Shown: piece by piece, positions 63,501 through 64,000 of the stretch
How positions within the stretch are numbered: the first letter of the stretch is position 1
How the letters are laid out: each line of letters starts with the position of its first letter
Assembly: GCF_000003815.2 (NCBI RefSeq)
Contig: NC_049997.1
Coordinates: 2,158,484-2,222,483, forward strand
Direction: 5' to 3'
From: Branchiostoma floridae
Taxonomy: Eukaryota; Chordata; Leptocardii; Amphioxiformes; Branchiostomatidae
Length of the DNA: 64,000 bases
Notes under the pieces: model-generated
The model's input: the letters and a program-made list of their open reading frames with translations, nothing else
Told to the model about the DNA's origin: nothing
Database searches by the model: none
Position numbers and translations under genes: made by a program

Positions 63501-63846
63501 CATGGAGCGATGGAAGTCCTGCGGGTGACGCTTTCAAGGAGCAGGAAATTTCATTCGATTCTTTTCAGGAATACATTTGGAGACTGAATGATCCCTACTG
63601 CGCCTTTTTAGACGCCCACGGTGTGTTTGAAAATTCACGTTTGGTACAATGAGATAAAACGACTTTAGCTCTATTGATCAGCTATTAACTACATTTTTTT
63701 ATTTGTTGCAAATCTAAATCAAGTATTATTTGACCTTATGTCATGAGCCAGTAATATTTTATCAACTTAACAATATCATTCCCTTGCAGGTTCGTGGAGT
63801 CTTCAACCTTGCAGCCTGATTGAGAAAGAATTCATCTGTGAGAAAG
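18484..63846 (+). CDS. Giant mosaic gene: signal peptide-CUBx3-Sushi-CUBx2-tectonin propeller-LDLa array-F5/8C-CTLD (3' end outside the window)
   Basis: I joined 33 exons or partial exons by domain content, GT/AG borders and phase. Almost every module border is phase 1, the class typical of shuffled extracellular domains, so exons of one gene fit together in order. About 1,745 residues are visible. With a signal peptide and no transmembrane segment so far, the product is either secreted or the ectodomain of a type I membrane protein. All modules are binding modules: CUB and Sushi usually bind proteins, tectonin and CTLD glycans, F5/8C glycans or phospholipid, LDLa calcium-dependent ligands. 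Oddities: one extra base in a T run in CUB5, sequence gaps in the tectonin and LDLa regions, and introns full of transposons. I know no named orthologue with this order. The single-gene claim is inference from consistent phase; two adjacent genes are less likely because no stop, polyadenylation-like or new start signal interrupts the chain. Confidence 0.75.
18731..18955 (+). CDS. CUB1, first exon
   Basis: Phase 1 to phase 1, 225 bases. It starts GDCGGNITGQSSGFVHSPNY and continues PGRYSNNLDCTWTIEV, then FNLEENFDWLGVY. The SPNYPG-Y motif and the first CUB cysteine pair (DCGG and LDCTW) are present. The acidic D-WL-VY replaces the usual C-D-L-V segment. Together with 19941-20045 it makes one domain. 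CUB modules form beta-sandwich binding domains in complement, developmental and matrix proteins. Confidence 0.9.
18956..19940 (+). other. CUB1 intron with a mariner-type terminal remnant
   Basis: At about 19020 the sequence TACGAGGGTGAGTCAAAAAG, then TAATGCAAG, resembles the terminal inverted repeat of mariner-group transposons and is preceded by TA. No matching inverted end or transposase was found, so only one end is visible. Confidence 0.4.
19941..20045 (+). CDS. CUB1, second exon
   Basis: Phase 1 to phase 1, 105 bases, after CAATTTTTACAG. It reads TNFTEKLVAWSHTIRLVFRT, then DYSYSEDGFKIHFEG: the final strands of a CUB domain (L-V-F-TD ... GF-I-F). The second cysteine pair of classical CUB domains is missing, as in CUB2 and CUB3. 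Confidence 0.88.
20404..20628 (+). CDS. CUB2, first exon
   Basis: 225 bases, phase 1 to 1, acceptor ATAATATTTAG. It reads AKCGGYITGQTSGYVYSPNY, PGQYYNDLDCTWTIEV, then FSLEKDYDWLLVYSG. It has the same length and border positions as the first exons of CUB1 and CUB3, so the three arose by tandem exon-pair duplication. Two Cys form the expected first disulfide. Confidence 0.9.
20930..21040 (+). CDS. CUB2, second exon
   Basis: 111 bases, phase 1 to 1, acceptor TTTTTTTTCAAAG. It reads KSFIDRLIVQSHITHLELST, then DSSVNDDGFEIFFNDQG, completing CUB2. The GF-I-F ending is conserved and there is no second disulfide. Confidence 0.87.
21386..21490 (+). repeat. Compound microsatellite
   Basis: (TC)n, then (TA)n, then (TG)n interrupted by CG, about 105 bases, ending about 90 bases before the CUB3 acceptor. 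The frame at 21304-21579 is an artefact of this tract. Confidence 0.85.
21580..21804 (+). CDS. CUB3, first exon
   Basis: 225 bases, phase 1 to 1, acceptor AACCTTTAG. It reads GNCGGYIIEQSSGYIHSPNY, PGQYDNTVYCVWTIEV, then FALEDNHDWLSVYKG. Same layout as CUB1 and CUB2. Followed by an intron of about 3.4 kb. Confidence 0.9.
21805..25168 (+). other. CUB3 intron (3.4 kb), repeat debris
   Basis: A GAA run lies at 22861-22880. An octamer block of the TACCTTCGCC family is at about 22900-23060, and a longer inverted one at about 24405-24960 (octamer palindrome at about 24662-24693, and GCATACCTACAGTCATTAAC). Frames inside the latter (24412 and 24441) are repeat. The stretch 23060-24360 holds nothing I recognise. 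Confidence 0.5.
25169..25279 (+). CDS. CUB3, second exon
   Basis: 111 bases, phase 1 to 1, acceptor CTTTCCAG. It reads SGEDIPQEVLFTYNVVHLAF, then ETDSSFTDGGFMIHFEG, the closing strands of CUB3. Confidence 0.87.
25765..25959 (+). CDS. Sushi (CCP/SCR) domain exon
   Basis: A single 195-base exon, phase 1 to 1. It reads VQCPDPGVPTNGYR, VSFGCDVGYILLGQERLTC, then WNLNVPSCEG. Four cysteines at the canonical spacing (first with third, second with fourth), the PDPG-P-NG start, GY-L-G, and the Trp before the last Cys are all present. Such modules mediate protein binding in complement regulators and selectins. It follows CUB3 in phase. Confidence 0.93.
26131..26218 (+). CDS. CUB4, first exon (short)
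   Basis: 88 bases, phase 1 in and phase 2 out, from GCGTAGCTACAG to TGCAG|GTACAA. It reads GRYLYEEEGEILPPLDVLTG, then MYQTNVFC, and the split Ser codon joins to the W of the next exon. The GEI-PP...Y--N--C-W pattern is the CUB start. The first Cys is absent. The exon was found because it alone reconciles the phase of the Sushi exon with that of 26540. Confidence 0.65.
26540..26652 (+). CDS. CUB4, middle exon
   Basis: 113 bases, phase 2 in and phase 1 out, ending at a GTACGT donor. It reads WIIVADQEKVVVLEFLEFDI, then QYEERCRYDMLQIEDNF. This is the classic CUB core W-I------V-L-F--FD-----C-YD-L-I-D with the third CUB cysteine. Confidence 0.82.
27034..27180 (+). CDS. CUB4, last exon
   Basis: 147 bases, phase 1 to 1, acceptor TTGTTGCTCAG. 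It reads FYQTFCGWSQPPVYVSMSPL, LGIYFRSDAAVTATGFKIHY, then YLQDKSED. FCG--QPP-Y-S and the F-SD...GFKI-Y ending complete the domain with the fourth Cys. The open frame continues past the donor to 27374 but loses all similarity. Confidence 0.87.
27181..28217 (+). other. Intron with a degenerate Helitron-like end
   Basis: CTAGTAGAAAGGTCTAC, then ATTTGGTCGGAAGCAAAT, at about 27376-27410 resembles, on the minus strand, the hairpin ends at 50980 and 62373. A TA-rich tract is at about 27955-27990. No exon is seen. Confidence 0.35.
28218..28584 (+). CDS. CUB5, single exon with a one-base frameshift
   Basis: Acceptor TTTCCAG, donor CAA G|GTATAG. The first part reads LSGDTGEFSSMNYPHYPYRN, then FQRWNITVDVHKAVKLTFL, then EGCVHDYVLVFD. 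After nine T (28439-28447) the domain continues in another frame as FCAPCAHHLTSTITSTEHSL, then DVLFVTDFKIRKAGFLARYE. The exon is 367 bases long; a phase 1 to 1 exon here needs 366, so one T too many explains the break. It may be an assembly error in a homopolymer or a true null allele. The C3-C4 pair is present and C1-C2 is absent. Confidence 0.8.
28829..28990 (+). CDS. Tectonin-type propeller, exon 1
   Basis: 162 bases, phase 1 to 1. It reads SRSDWLFVSDKIKQISISDS, then TNQVWALDEDGTPLRRTNV. The W--V----KQISIS----VWALD-DG---RR pattern is the tectonin/TECPR repeat, which builds beta-propellers in fish-egg lectins, horseshoe-crab tectonin-type lectins and TECPR proteins. This is the first blade. 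It follows CUB5 in phase. Confidence 0.82.
29515..29725 (-). mobile_element. tRNA-derived SINE-like element, copy A
   Basis: On the minus strand the head (29725 down) reads GGAGATCGCGTGGCGCAGCG, then GCAGCGTGTTTGGCTCAGGA, then a B-box GTTCGAATCCTGCCG. It thus has a tRNA-like A box (TGGCGCAGCGG) and B box, followed by a non-tRNA body that matches the copy near 42000-42175. It lies in the long intron of the tectonin region. Confidence 0.6.
30230..30375 (-). repeat. TACCTTCGCC-family fragment, left of a LINE insertion
   Basis: TTTGCCTAAGCTACCTGCAT, then GCCTAAAATAGTGCCAAT, is repeated at about 33480-33515, on the far side of the LINE. This suggests that the LINE landed in, or brought together, copies of this family. 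Confidence 0.45.
30380..33110 (+). mobile_element. LINE with endonuclease and reverse transcriptase (CR1/L2-like), decayed
   Basis: In order: end of an apurinic-type endonuclease (YRPPGSS ... EVFILGDFNIDWSN, 30540-30695); linker (DSHAPVKKRTVRS, DELREVMHLRDEAKRE, to about 31230); finger region (31288-31686); a QHGF-like KHGFRKNHSTSTALLQIVDD stretch near 31857-31915; palm motifs MDFSAAFDLVDHDYLLRKLQ and GEPQGSCLGTILFSIFTNDL (31960-32226); the catalytic ADDT at 32227, preceded directly by a TAG stop; thumb HLDYCSPVW and C-terminal frames to about 32900. Several frameshifts and stops make it inactive. It sits in the intron between tectonin exons 1 and 2, in sense orientation. Confidence 0.85.
33440..35255 (-). 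repeat. Nested TACCTTCGCC-family copies, inverted
   Basis: Repeated blocks CCTAAAATGGTGCCAAT, GACAAAAATGCCCCTGC-like, TTGCGCTGCAGTACCGAGGG, and two successive ends with TTGACAGACAGACAAACACTAG (35048 and 35206), the second followed by AACATCCATGACGT. Another repeat within (33990-34310) is shared with 46550-46840. Short frames at 34281, 34309 and 34672 are repeat. Confidence 0.55.
35320..35434 (+). CDS. Tectonin-type propeller, exon 2
   Basis: 115 bases, phase 1 in and phase 2 out, acceptor TTTTCTTCAG, donor CGG|GTGAGT. It reads SGWEVMGKERFQQISVGQVG, then VWAVSDDSTVMYLVETY. W-VMG---QISVG--GVWAVS-D is a textbook tectonin blade. The split Gly codon joins to 38251. Confidence 0.87.
35991..37412. 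mobile_element. piggyBac-like non-autonomous element, copy 1, with internal duplication
   Basis: TTAA (35991-35994) and TTAA (37409-37412) flank CCCTATCCAGACTGGG and the inverted right end GTCTAGATAGGG. A G run after the left end and a C run before the right end extend the inverted repeat. TTAA target duplication with CCCT ends is the piggyBac signature. No transposase. It is about 480 bases longer than copies 2 and 3 because an internal block (GCCATCTTGGATTTTGACC ... CAGAAACCCGTTGCCATGGC ... TTGCCAACAATATT) is present twice, at about 36550-36895 and 37040-37380. Confidence 0.8.
37700..38110 (-). repeat. Minisatellite of about 104 bases, degenerate
   Basis: CGTRACAAATCCGAACATCGG recurs near 37813 and 38023, with a weaker copy near 37907 (CCGTAACAAATCCCAACATC). 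The spacing of about 208 bases between the best copies with one between suggests a unit near 104. The 194-residue minus frame across it (37564-38148) is a by-product. It ends about 140 bases before tectonin exon 3. Confidence 0.5.
38251..38468 (+). CDS. Tectonin-type propeller, exon 3 (two divergent blades)
   Basis: 218 bases, phase 2 in and phase 1 out, acceptor TTATTTTCAG, donor AAAG|GTAAGG. It reads NNETADFHWQAVHIDFVNNQ, LFYFGNRPLFYRQQSSDWNI, EWIHSGKQFLWVIVTTSIHN. Tectonin features are weak but W-AV-IDFVNNQLFYFGN--LFYR and DW-IEWIHSGKQFLWVI keep the blade rhythm. Four sequons or near-sequons (NET, NNT and others) are seen. Its odd entry phase matches only exon 2, which supports the join. 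Confidence 0.75.
38628..38780 (+). CDS. Tectonin-type propeller, exon 4
   Basis: 153 bases, phase 1 to 1, acceptor CTTTTTCATAG. It reads GKSWEMVGSANVNEISVSSR, then TGQLWAVERNMKVWRSPFYC. SWEMV-----EISVS--GQLWAVE---KV-R is a clear blade. Confidence 0.85.
38907..39386. other. Assembly gap (480 N)
   Basis: The unknown sequence lies between tectonin exons 4 and 5. Another blade exon could be hidden here; phases on both sides (1 and 1) allow it. Confidence 0.95.
39405..39716 (+). CDS. Tectonin-type propeller, exon 5 (two blades)
   Basis: 312 bases if the start is the AG at 39403-39404, right after the gap; the acceptor has a poor pyrimidine tract, so the start is provisional. Phase 1 to 1, donor AATG|GTAAGT. 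It reads YDWEPITGCFNSTSVGRAGV, WAVDFYGRVFHRTWTF, EDWVHVPGPNLHRVTVGDGI, IWGVDVNNRLF. Both W-PI-G---SVG-AGVWAVD--G-VF-R and W--VPG---RV-VG--IWGVD-NN-LF are textbook tectonin repeats. Two Cys at the end (AVCKVG, SSCYAV) may close the propeller. Confidence 0.88.
40341..41524 (-). mobile_element. TACCTTCGCC-family element, inverted, degraded
   Basis: The left end TAACCTCCATGAAATGTTAA matches the left end at 3483. The right end holds GTTAACAAACAGACAGACAG, then AATAACCTTCTGCCATTCTA, i.e. the microsatellite and foldback end of the family. Internal octamer-like words remain (for example near 40830 and 41080). No coding sequence. Confidence 0.55.
41702..41827 (+). CDS. LDLa module 1
   Basis: 126 bases, phase 1 to 1, acceptor TTTTCATAAG. 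It reads RLCEEDEIICPHSEKCIQEC, then SVCDGIVDCGDGDDSDERNC. The calcium-binding end CDGIVDC-D--DSDERNC is intact. One extra Cys (seven in all) is unusual. LDLa modules are small calcium-dependent ligand-binding domains. Confidence 0.92.
42000..42175 (-). mobile_element. tRNA-derived SINE-like element, copy B
   Basis: It shares with copy A the body (ATTTTCACCTG ... GTAAAGTG ... CACAAGATCGGTRACACRGC) and the B box, seen on the plus strand as GGGATTCGAAC. The tRNA-like head ends near 42175 (GTCACGAGATCT). It lies between LDLa 1 and 2. Confidence 0.6.
42439..42567 (+). CDS. LDLa module 2
   Basis: 129 bases, phase 1 to 1. It reads GCPEKHRLVCNGDVGCYSPS, then RVCDGEWNCGEDKEDERDCH. Six Cys at LDLa spacing and the acidic CDG-WNC-ED-EDERDC end. 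It joins LDLa 1 through a split Trp codon. Confidence 0.92.
42947..43046. other. Assembly gap (100 N)
   Basis: Exactly 100 N, so probably a gap of unknown size. The first bases after it, C TGT G|GTACTT (43047-43053), look like the end of an LDLa exon, so a module may be hidden. Confidence 0.95.
43123..43143 (+). CDS. Possible 21-base micro-exon (speculative)
   Basis: Between ATCTATCTAG and GATG|GTAAGC, phase 1 to 1, it would code for DYNCGSD. An alternative donor right after TGTG is also possible. It may be the tail of an LDLa module whose beginning is in the gap, or chance. Confidence 0.2.
43480..44110. repeat. Diverged relative of the TTAA element family
   Basis: CAGACCTGTCTTTTTTGGTC, TGACGTAAATGACGTATTAT, GACGTCATTAATTTG, GCCATCTTTGATTTGGGTTG, then CAAATTAGCATAAT follow the order seen in the TTAA elements, but neither terminal repeat is recognisable. 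Confidence 0.45.
44509..44640 (+). CDS. LDLa module 3
   Basis: 132 bases, phase 1 to 1, acceptor CGAACTCAAG. It reads ELCESIGYWPCRSALPPFPK, then CISRQQRCDGFVDCRDFSDE, then TGC. Six Cys and a perfect CDGFVDC-DFSDE calcium site. The true frame differs from the longer ATG frame that starts here. Confidence 0.92.
44842..45018 (+). CDS. LDLa module 4 (degenerate)
   Basis: 177 bases, phase 1 to 1. It reads YCGEHGIAFFDWIEIDQETE, then GCISKHLVCNGVRDYFGPSG, then IHDETDCVQ. Only four Cys; C-NGVRD and DETDC echo the LDLa end, with an insertion. Calcium binding is doubtful. It is assigned by position, phase and partial motif. Confidence 0.7.
45181..45306 (+). CDS. LDLa module 5
   Basis: 126 bases, phase 1 to 1, acceptor GATCTTGCAG. 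It reads QCYGTYSWKCPGENTCLKLH, then HVCDTVSHCVNGEDEKNC. Six Cys; the CD--SHC-NGEDEKNC end keeps the acidic residues. Confidence 0.92.
45580..46104. mobile_element. piggyBac-like non-autonomous element, copy 4 (short, diverged)
   Basis: TTAA at 45580-45583 and 46101-46104. The right end AGTTTGGATAGGG matches the family; the left end CCCTCCTCCTGGGG is degraded. The middle half of the family is deleted. A short tandem array of ATTCGTGCGTATCACATAAT variants (about 45820-45930) is inserted or expanded in it. Confidence 0.65.
46105..47309. other. Intron with dispersed repeats
   Basis: 46550-46840 shares blocks (ACAACATCTAACCACGTTAC, ATCATYGCAACCCAT, CCACATAAAAATCMA) with 33990-34310. 46865-46985 is a degenerate run of GTTCGGCTG and TCGGAGC words. 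Just before the gap, AGCAATCTGCCTGAAATTAC could encode CLKLH as in LDLa 5, but no acceptor is convincing. Confidence 0.4.
47310..47791. other. Assembly gap (482 N)
   Basis: It removes the start of LDLa 6 and possibly further modules. Confidence 0.95.
47792..47848 (+). CDS. LDLa module 6 (partial, right of the gap)
   Basis: The visible end reads ETHGWMDMWTCVDDERNC, then donor TGC G|GTATAC in phase 1. C-DDERNC is the LDLa terminal motif. The exon start is in the gap. Confidence 0.7.
48169..48312 (+). CDS. LDLa module 7
   Basis: 144 bases, phase 1 to 1, acceptor TTACATTGCAG. It reads YCTSVGGFFCRGENRCIESH, then QFCDGNPDCMRIVAFRYYHA, then EDEIGC. Six Cys with an insertion of about ten residues before EDEIGC. 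Confidence 0.9.
48313..49670 (+). other. Intron, no feature recognised
   Basis: No exon signature or named repeat. Frames at 48812 (minus) and 49171 have no recognisable content. Confidence 0.4.
49671..49859 (+). CDS. LDLa module 8 with an N-terminal extension
   Basis: 189 bases, phase 1 to 1, acceptor TTATTACAG. It reads SCIGAWKGLNSYIRLMLSLR, GVFDPNHGTYHDHLCSTGEC, TSTFLFCNGINECSNWEDEQ, then GC. The C-terminal half is a normal LDLa end; the stretch between the first two Cys is much longer than usual. Confidence 0.85.
50020..50500 (-). mobile_element. LINE 3' end with the last reverse-transcriptase residues
   Basis: On the minus strand, 50492 down to 50317 reads LILWEPTEGKRRRGRMRTTF, then INNLKRDTQINNISTAELRS, then LMEDKSEWRRRIH, then a stop. 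This WEP--GKRRRGR---T--NNLKRDT...W pattern is the known C-terminus of RTE/CR1-type polymerases. It is followed by an untranslated tail ending in a TTTGAT-type repeat seen as GATTTGATTTGATTTATTTG near 50017. Confidence 0.7.
50622..50735 (+). CDS. LDLa module 9
   Basis: 114 bases, phase 1 to 1, acceptor CTTTTTTCTAG. It reads YSCFGTTCDSTHKCGIPDDS, then CNGVPNCLDFTEEKNC. Six Cys; the CNG-PNC-DF-EEKNC end has the usual acidic pattern. Confidence 0.92.
50980..51085 (-). mobile_element. Helitron-like 3' end
   Basis: Minus-strand order: hairpin ATTTGCTCTCAAGCAAAT (51011-50994), ten bases (GTCGACCTTT), then CTAG (50983-50980) followed by T. A short hairpin about ten bases before a terminal CTRR, inserted next to T, is the Helitron 3' signature. 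The same sequence stands at 62373-62404 on the plus strand. Confidence 0.5.
51324..52271. mobile_element. piggyBac-like non-autonomous element, copy 2
   Basis: The left TTAA (51324-51327) and CCCTATCCAGACTGGGC are intact. The right end GTTTGGATAGGATTCAA is mutated. It has an internal G run, C run, CRE-like TGACGTCA words, GGCCATCTTGGATTTTGA and AACCCGTTGCCATGGCAACA. About 948 bases, no coding sequence. Confidence 0.8.
52667..52789 (+). CDS. LDLa module 10 (divergent)
   Basis: 123 bases, phase 1 to 1, acceptor TTTTAAACGACACAG. It reads ALTICGDTMLDELRYKEISI, then DQYCDGKDDCRTGVDESPRR, then C. The CDGKDDC---VDE-P--C end is clear; only four Cys, with the first half degenerate. Confidence 0.85.
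52896..53009 (+). CDS. LDLa module 11 (four Cys)
   Basis: 114 bases, phase 1 to 1, acceptor TTTGTATTTGTACAG. It reads MFTDRLPCARSNIFIPRNSI, then CDGIPDCLDASDEDACI. The calcium-site end CDGIPDCLDASDEDAC is perfect; the first disulfide partners are lost. Last LDLa before the F5/8C domain. Confidence 0.9.
53256..53539 (+). CDS. F5/8 type C (discoidin) domain, first exon
   Basis: 284 bases, phase 1 in and phase 0 out, acceptor ATGTTTCTGTAG. It reads SGACLLPLSILQVKYSIEQG, later LTLARWTVEEVNDWLQIALE, DPALLSGVKVFGSRLS, LHFSLKYGFSTDCLTEYTEE. This follows the discoidin order: C-PL-I start, WLQ-dLG-like core, GVK-FGSR, then F-LKYG...Y. The canonical Asp-Leu-Gly is changed to ALEDP. These domains bind phospholipids, glycans or collagen. 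Confidence 0.82.
53610..54552. mobile_element. piggyBac-like non-autonomous element, copy 3 (best preserved)
   Basis: TTAA at 53610-53613 and 54549-54552. The left end CCCTATCCAGACTGGGC and right end CCCCAGTCTGGATAGGG are inverted copies at 16 of 17 positions. Long G runs on the left and a C run on the right extend the pairing. About 943 bases, in the intron that splits the F5/8C domain. Three intact TGACGTCA palindromes inside. No transposase. Confidence 0.85.
55379..55523 (+). CDS. F5/8 type C (discoidin) domain, second exon
   Basis: 145 bases, phase 0 in and phase 1 out, acceptor TGATGTCTTAG, donor AAAG|GTAAAG. It reads VFQTPTSGAGDWEHYLAIAV, QANVIRLTPQSWQNTTTWEV, then GLLGCPVK. The ANVIRL-P-SW----WEVGLLGC ending is the hallmark of the family, and the final Cys pairs with the one near the domain start. 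Confidence 0.88.
55536..55915 (+). repeat. TACCTTCGCC-family copy, 3' truncated, 13 bases behind a splice donor
   Basis: It starts TACCTTCGCCAAGAAG and continues with the forward order of the family (GGTCAACTGCATATAACTTG, CGATAACTCAAAACG, AAGTTTGATAATTTG). It begins only 13 bases after the F5/8C exon ends. Confidence 0.6.
55960..57660 (-). mobile_element. LINE (CR1/L2-like) reverse transcriptase, antisense, decayed
   Basis: Minus-strand pieces in order: WLQANIAPIFKKGDKSDPSN, YRRVSLTCVCSKIMEHIIHS (57365-57120); a frame with NSNIRLFADDCIIYRETKSD (56840-56643), containing the FADD catalytic motif; MHPDKCHVMRFTQKRKPKLH, then HKYLGVTLNNQISWSNHINI (56621-56424); and a C-terminal frame with VGWDTLKNRRGANILTILQK (56301-55978). 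Stops and frameshifts separate them. Opposite in direction to the host gene, in the intron between F5/8C and the CTLD. Confidence 0.85.
57661..59389. other. Intron, no gene recognised
   Basis: Octamer words near 57975 and a TATTACCTTTGCC word near 57848 point to worn TACCTTCGCC-family pieces. Poly-A and poly-T tracts near 58266 and 59289. The frames at 58161 and 58817 show no domain. Confidence 0.4.
59390..59910 (-). repeat. Tandem array, unit of about 162 bases, about three copies
   Basis: TTTTGGCYCCTGTACNYTGG, then TATTRCAACCAAATGAGCTG, then AAATTTGACA recurs near 59412, 59576 and 59740. The unit length is a multiple of three, so one minus frame stays open across the array (59361-59984, 207 residues with a repeated AHLCQISAH ... 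SILLYCTPKVLSNLY segment). I read this as repeat DNA rather than a gene. A diverged inverted array is at 5700-6330. Confidence 0.6.
59820..61100. repeat. Two-copy direct duplication of about 0.6-0.75 kb
   Basis: Matching landmarks: AGCCAATCAGCGAAGAGG (59975 and 60602), AAGGCTAATTAATATTCATA, AAGCGGG, GCATTTTAGACTATT (60091 and 60823), CTCTTCAG-AG-TT, and GCGCTGTTAGCTCCGTGCGA versus GCGCCGTTAGCCGCCGTGCG (60311 and 61061). The spacing grows from about 626 to 750 because the second copy has extra G-rich sequence near 60710-60800. Origin unknown. Confidence 0.6.
61101..62372 (+). other. Intron, no exon recognised
   Basis: A GCAAATGTATGTGTTCCTAG word at 61701-61720 may be another worn Helitron-like end. 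Nothing else is identified. Confidence 0.35.
62373..62404 (+). mobile_element. Helitron-like 3' end, plus strand
   Basis: Hairpin ATTTGCTCTTAAGCAAAT (7-base stem, 62373-62390), ten bases GTCGGCCTTT, then CTAG (62401-62404) followed by T. The sequence on its left, back to about 62300 (TTTTTGCGCAGGGGTGATTT), resembles the right flank of the copy at 50980 on the opposite strand, so the element extends leftward. The left boundary was not found. Confidence 0.55.
62573..62808 (+). CDS. C-type lectin domain, first exon
   Basis: 236 bases, phase 1 in and phase 0 out, acceptor GGGGGTTTTAG. It reads EHRIKDMLCGKEWRMFEERC, YQKFSIPLDWWAAENYCQVL, GGHLAAVNTPQENDFLRHNI, GDGWIGMKL. Long-form CTLD start (LCGKEW), WAAENYC, GGHLA-V, E--F and WIGM are all typical. 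It joins the F5/8C exon through a split Glu codon. Confidence 0.9.
63060..63260 (+). repeat. Possible tRNA-related SINE fragment
   Basis: TTGTGAGTTCGAATTCCGG resembles a tRNA B box, preceded by a tRNA-like GCCTCTGAACCATGAGA. The A box is unclear. It lies in the CTLD intron. Confidence 0.3.
63485..63620 (+). CDS. C-type lectin domain, second exon
   Basis: 136 bases, phase 0 in and phase 1 out, acceptor CCTTTCTCCAG. It reads KIANFTWSDGSPAGDAFKEQ, EISFDSFQEYIWRLNDPYCA, then FLDAH. FTWSDGSP is the conserved core and PYCAFLD carries the fourth Cys. The EPN or QPD sugar-specificity tripeptide is absent. Confidence 0.88.
63790..63846 (+). CDS. C-type lectin domain, last exon
   Basis: 57 bases, phase 1 to 1, acceptor ATTCCCTTGCAG, donor AAAG|GTGTGA. 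It reads SWSLQPCSLIEKEFICEK. The last two Cys and the FICEK end complete the fold. WND of calcium-binding lectins is replaced by WSL. The phase 1 exit shows that the gene continues to the right of the window. Confidence 0.9.
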
Positions 63847-64000
63847 GTGTGATTATTGTCCATAACGAGGTTTTTCTGTCCACCTTCAGAATCTAGCAAT
63901 GAACTGAAAACTGTAAAGATATACACATTTCTTTTATTGGTTCGCAAGAAAAATGTAAATAGATGTTCATCTATAACTTTTTGCGTTTTTGGAAGCTAGA

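Noticed and set aside
1..64000. CRISPR array, prokaryotic operon or defence system
   Set aside because: The sequence is eukaryotic, with introns, LINEs and metazoan modules. The regular repeats are minisatellites without spacer structure.

Overview
This window looks like an invertebrate deuterostome genome, most probably amphioxus (Branchiostoma). The species is an inference. It rests on short exons with GT/AG borders in an AT-rich, repeat-dense background, on secreted-type modules (CUB, Sushi, LDLa, F5/8C, C-type lectin, tectonin) almost all joined in phase 1, and on decayed LINE, Penelope-like, SINE-like, piggyBac-like and Helitron-like repeats. There are three runs of N (38907-39386, 42947-43046, 47310-47791), so some exons are missing.

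Region 1 (about 2.6-10.2 kb, plus strand) holds pieces of a probable type II membrane C-type lectin gene. These are an acidic cytoplasmic exon with an NPTY motif, a transmembrane exon and the first part of a C-type lectin domain (CTLD). The start-codon exon, a linker exon and the end of the lectin fold were not found, so the gene may be incomplete, broken or two genes.

Region 2 (10.2-18.4 kb) is intergenic: a Penelope-like remnant, duplicated non-coding blocks, a 2.9 kb minisatellite built on a 16-base unit (it creates very long but meaningless reading frames on both strands), and a LINE 3' end.

Region 3 (18,484 to beyond the right edge, plus strand) is one very large mosaic gene that I assembled exon by exon from splice sites and phase. 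Order: signal peptide, CUB1, CUB2, CUB3, Sushi, CUB4, CUB5, a tectonin-type beta-propeller of roughly six to seven blades, at least eleven LDLa modules, one F5/8 type C (discoidin) domain, and a complete CTLD. It is still open at the right edge. About 1,745 residues are visible over 33 exons or partial exons. Junction phases agree throughout, except for one extra base in a nine-T run inside CUB5. The protein should be secreted or the ectodomain of a type I membrane protein, with several glycan, lipid or protein binding modules in series. A tectonin propeller inside such a chain is the most unusual item in the window.

The introns are packed with mobile DNA. Four members of one piggyBac-like non-autonomous family (TTAA target sites, CCCTATCCAGACTGG ends) lie in this one gene. 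A second family has TACCTTCGCC or TACCTCCATG ends with terminal foldbacks and internal octamer (ATGCAAAT) palindromes. There are also LINE fragments, tRNA-derived SINE-like copies and short Helitron-like 3' ends.
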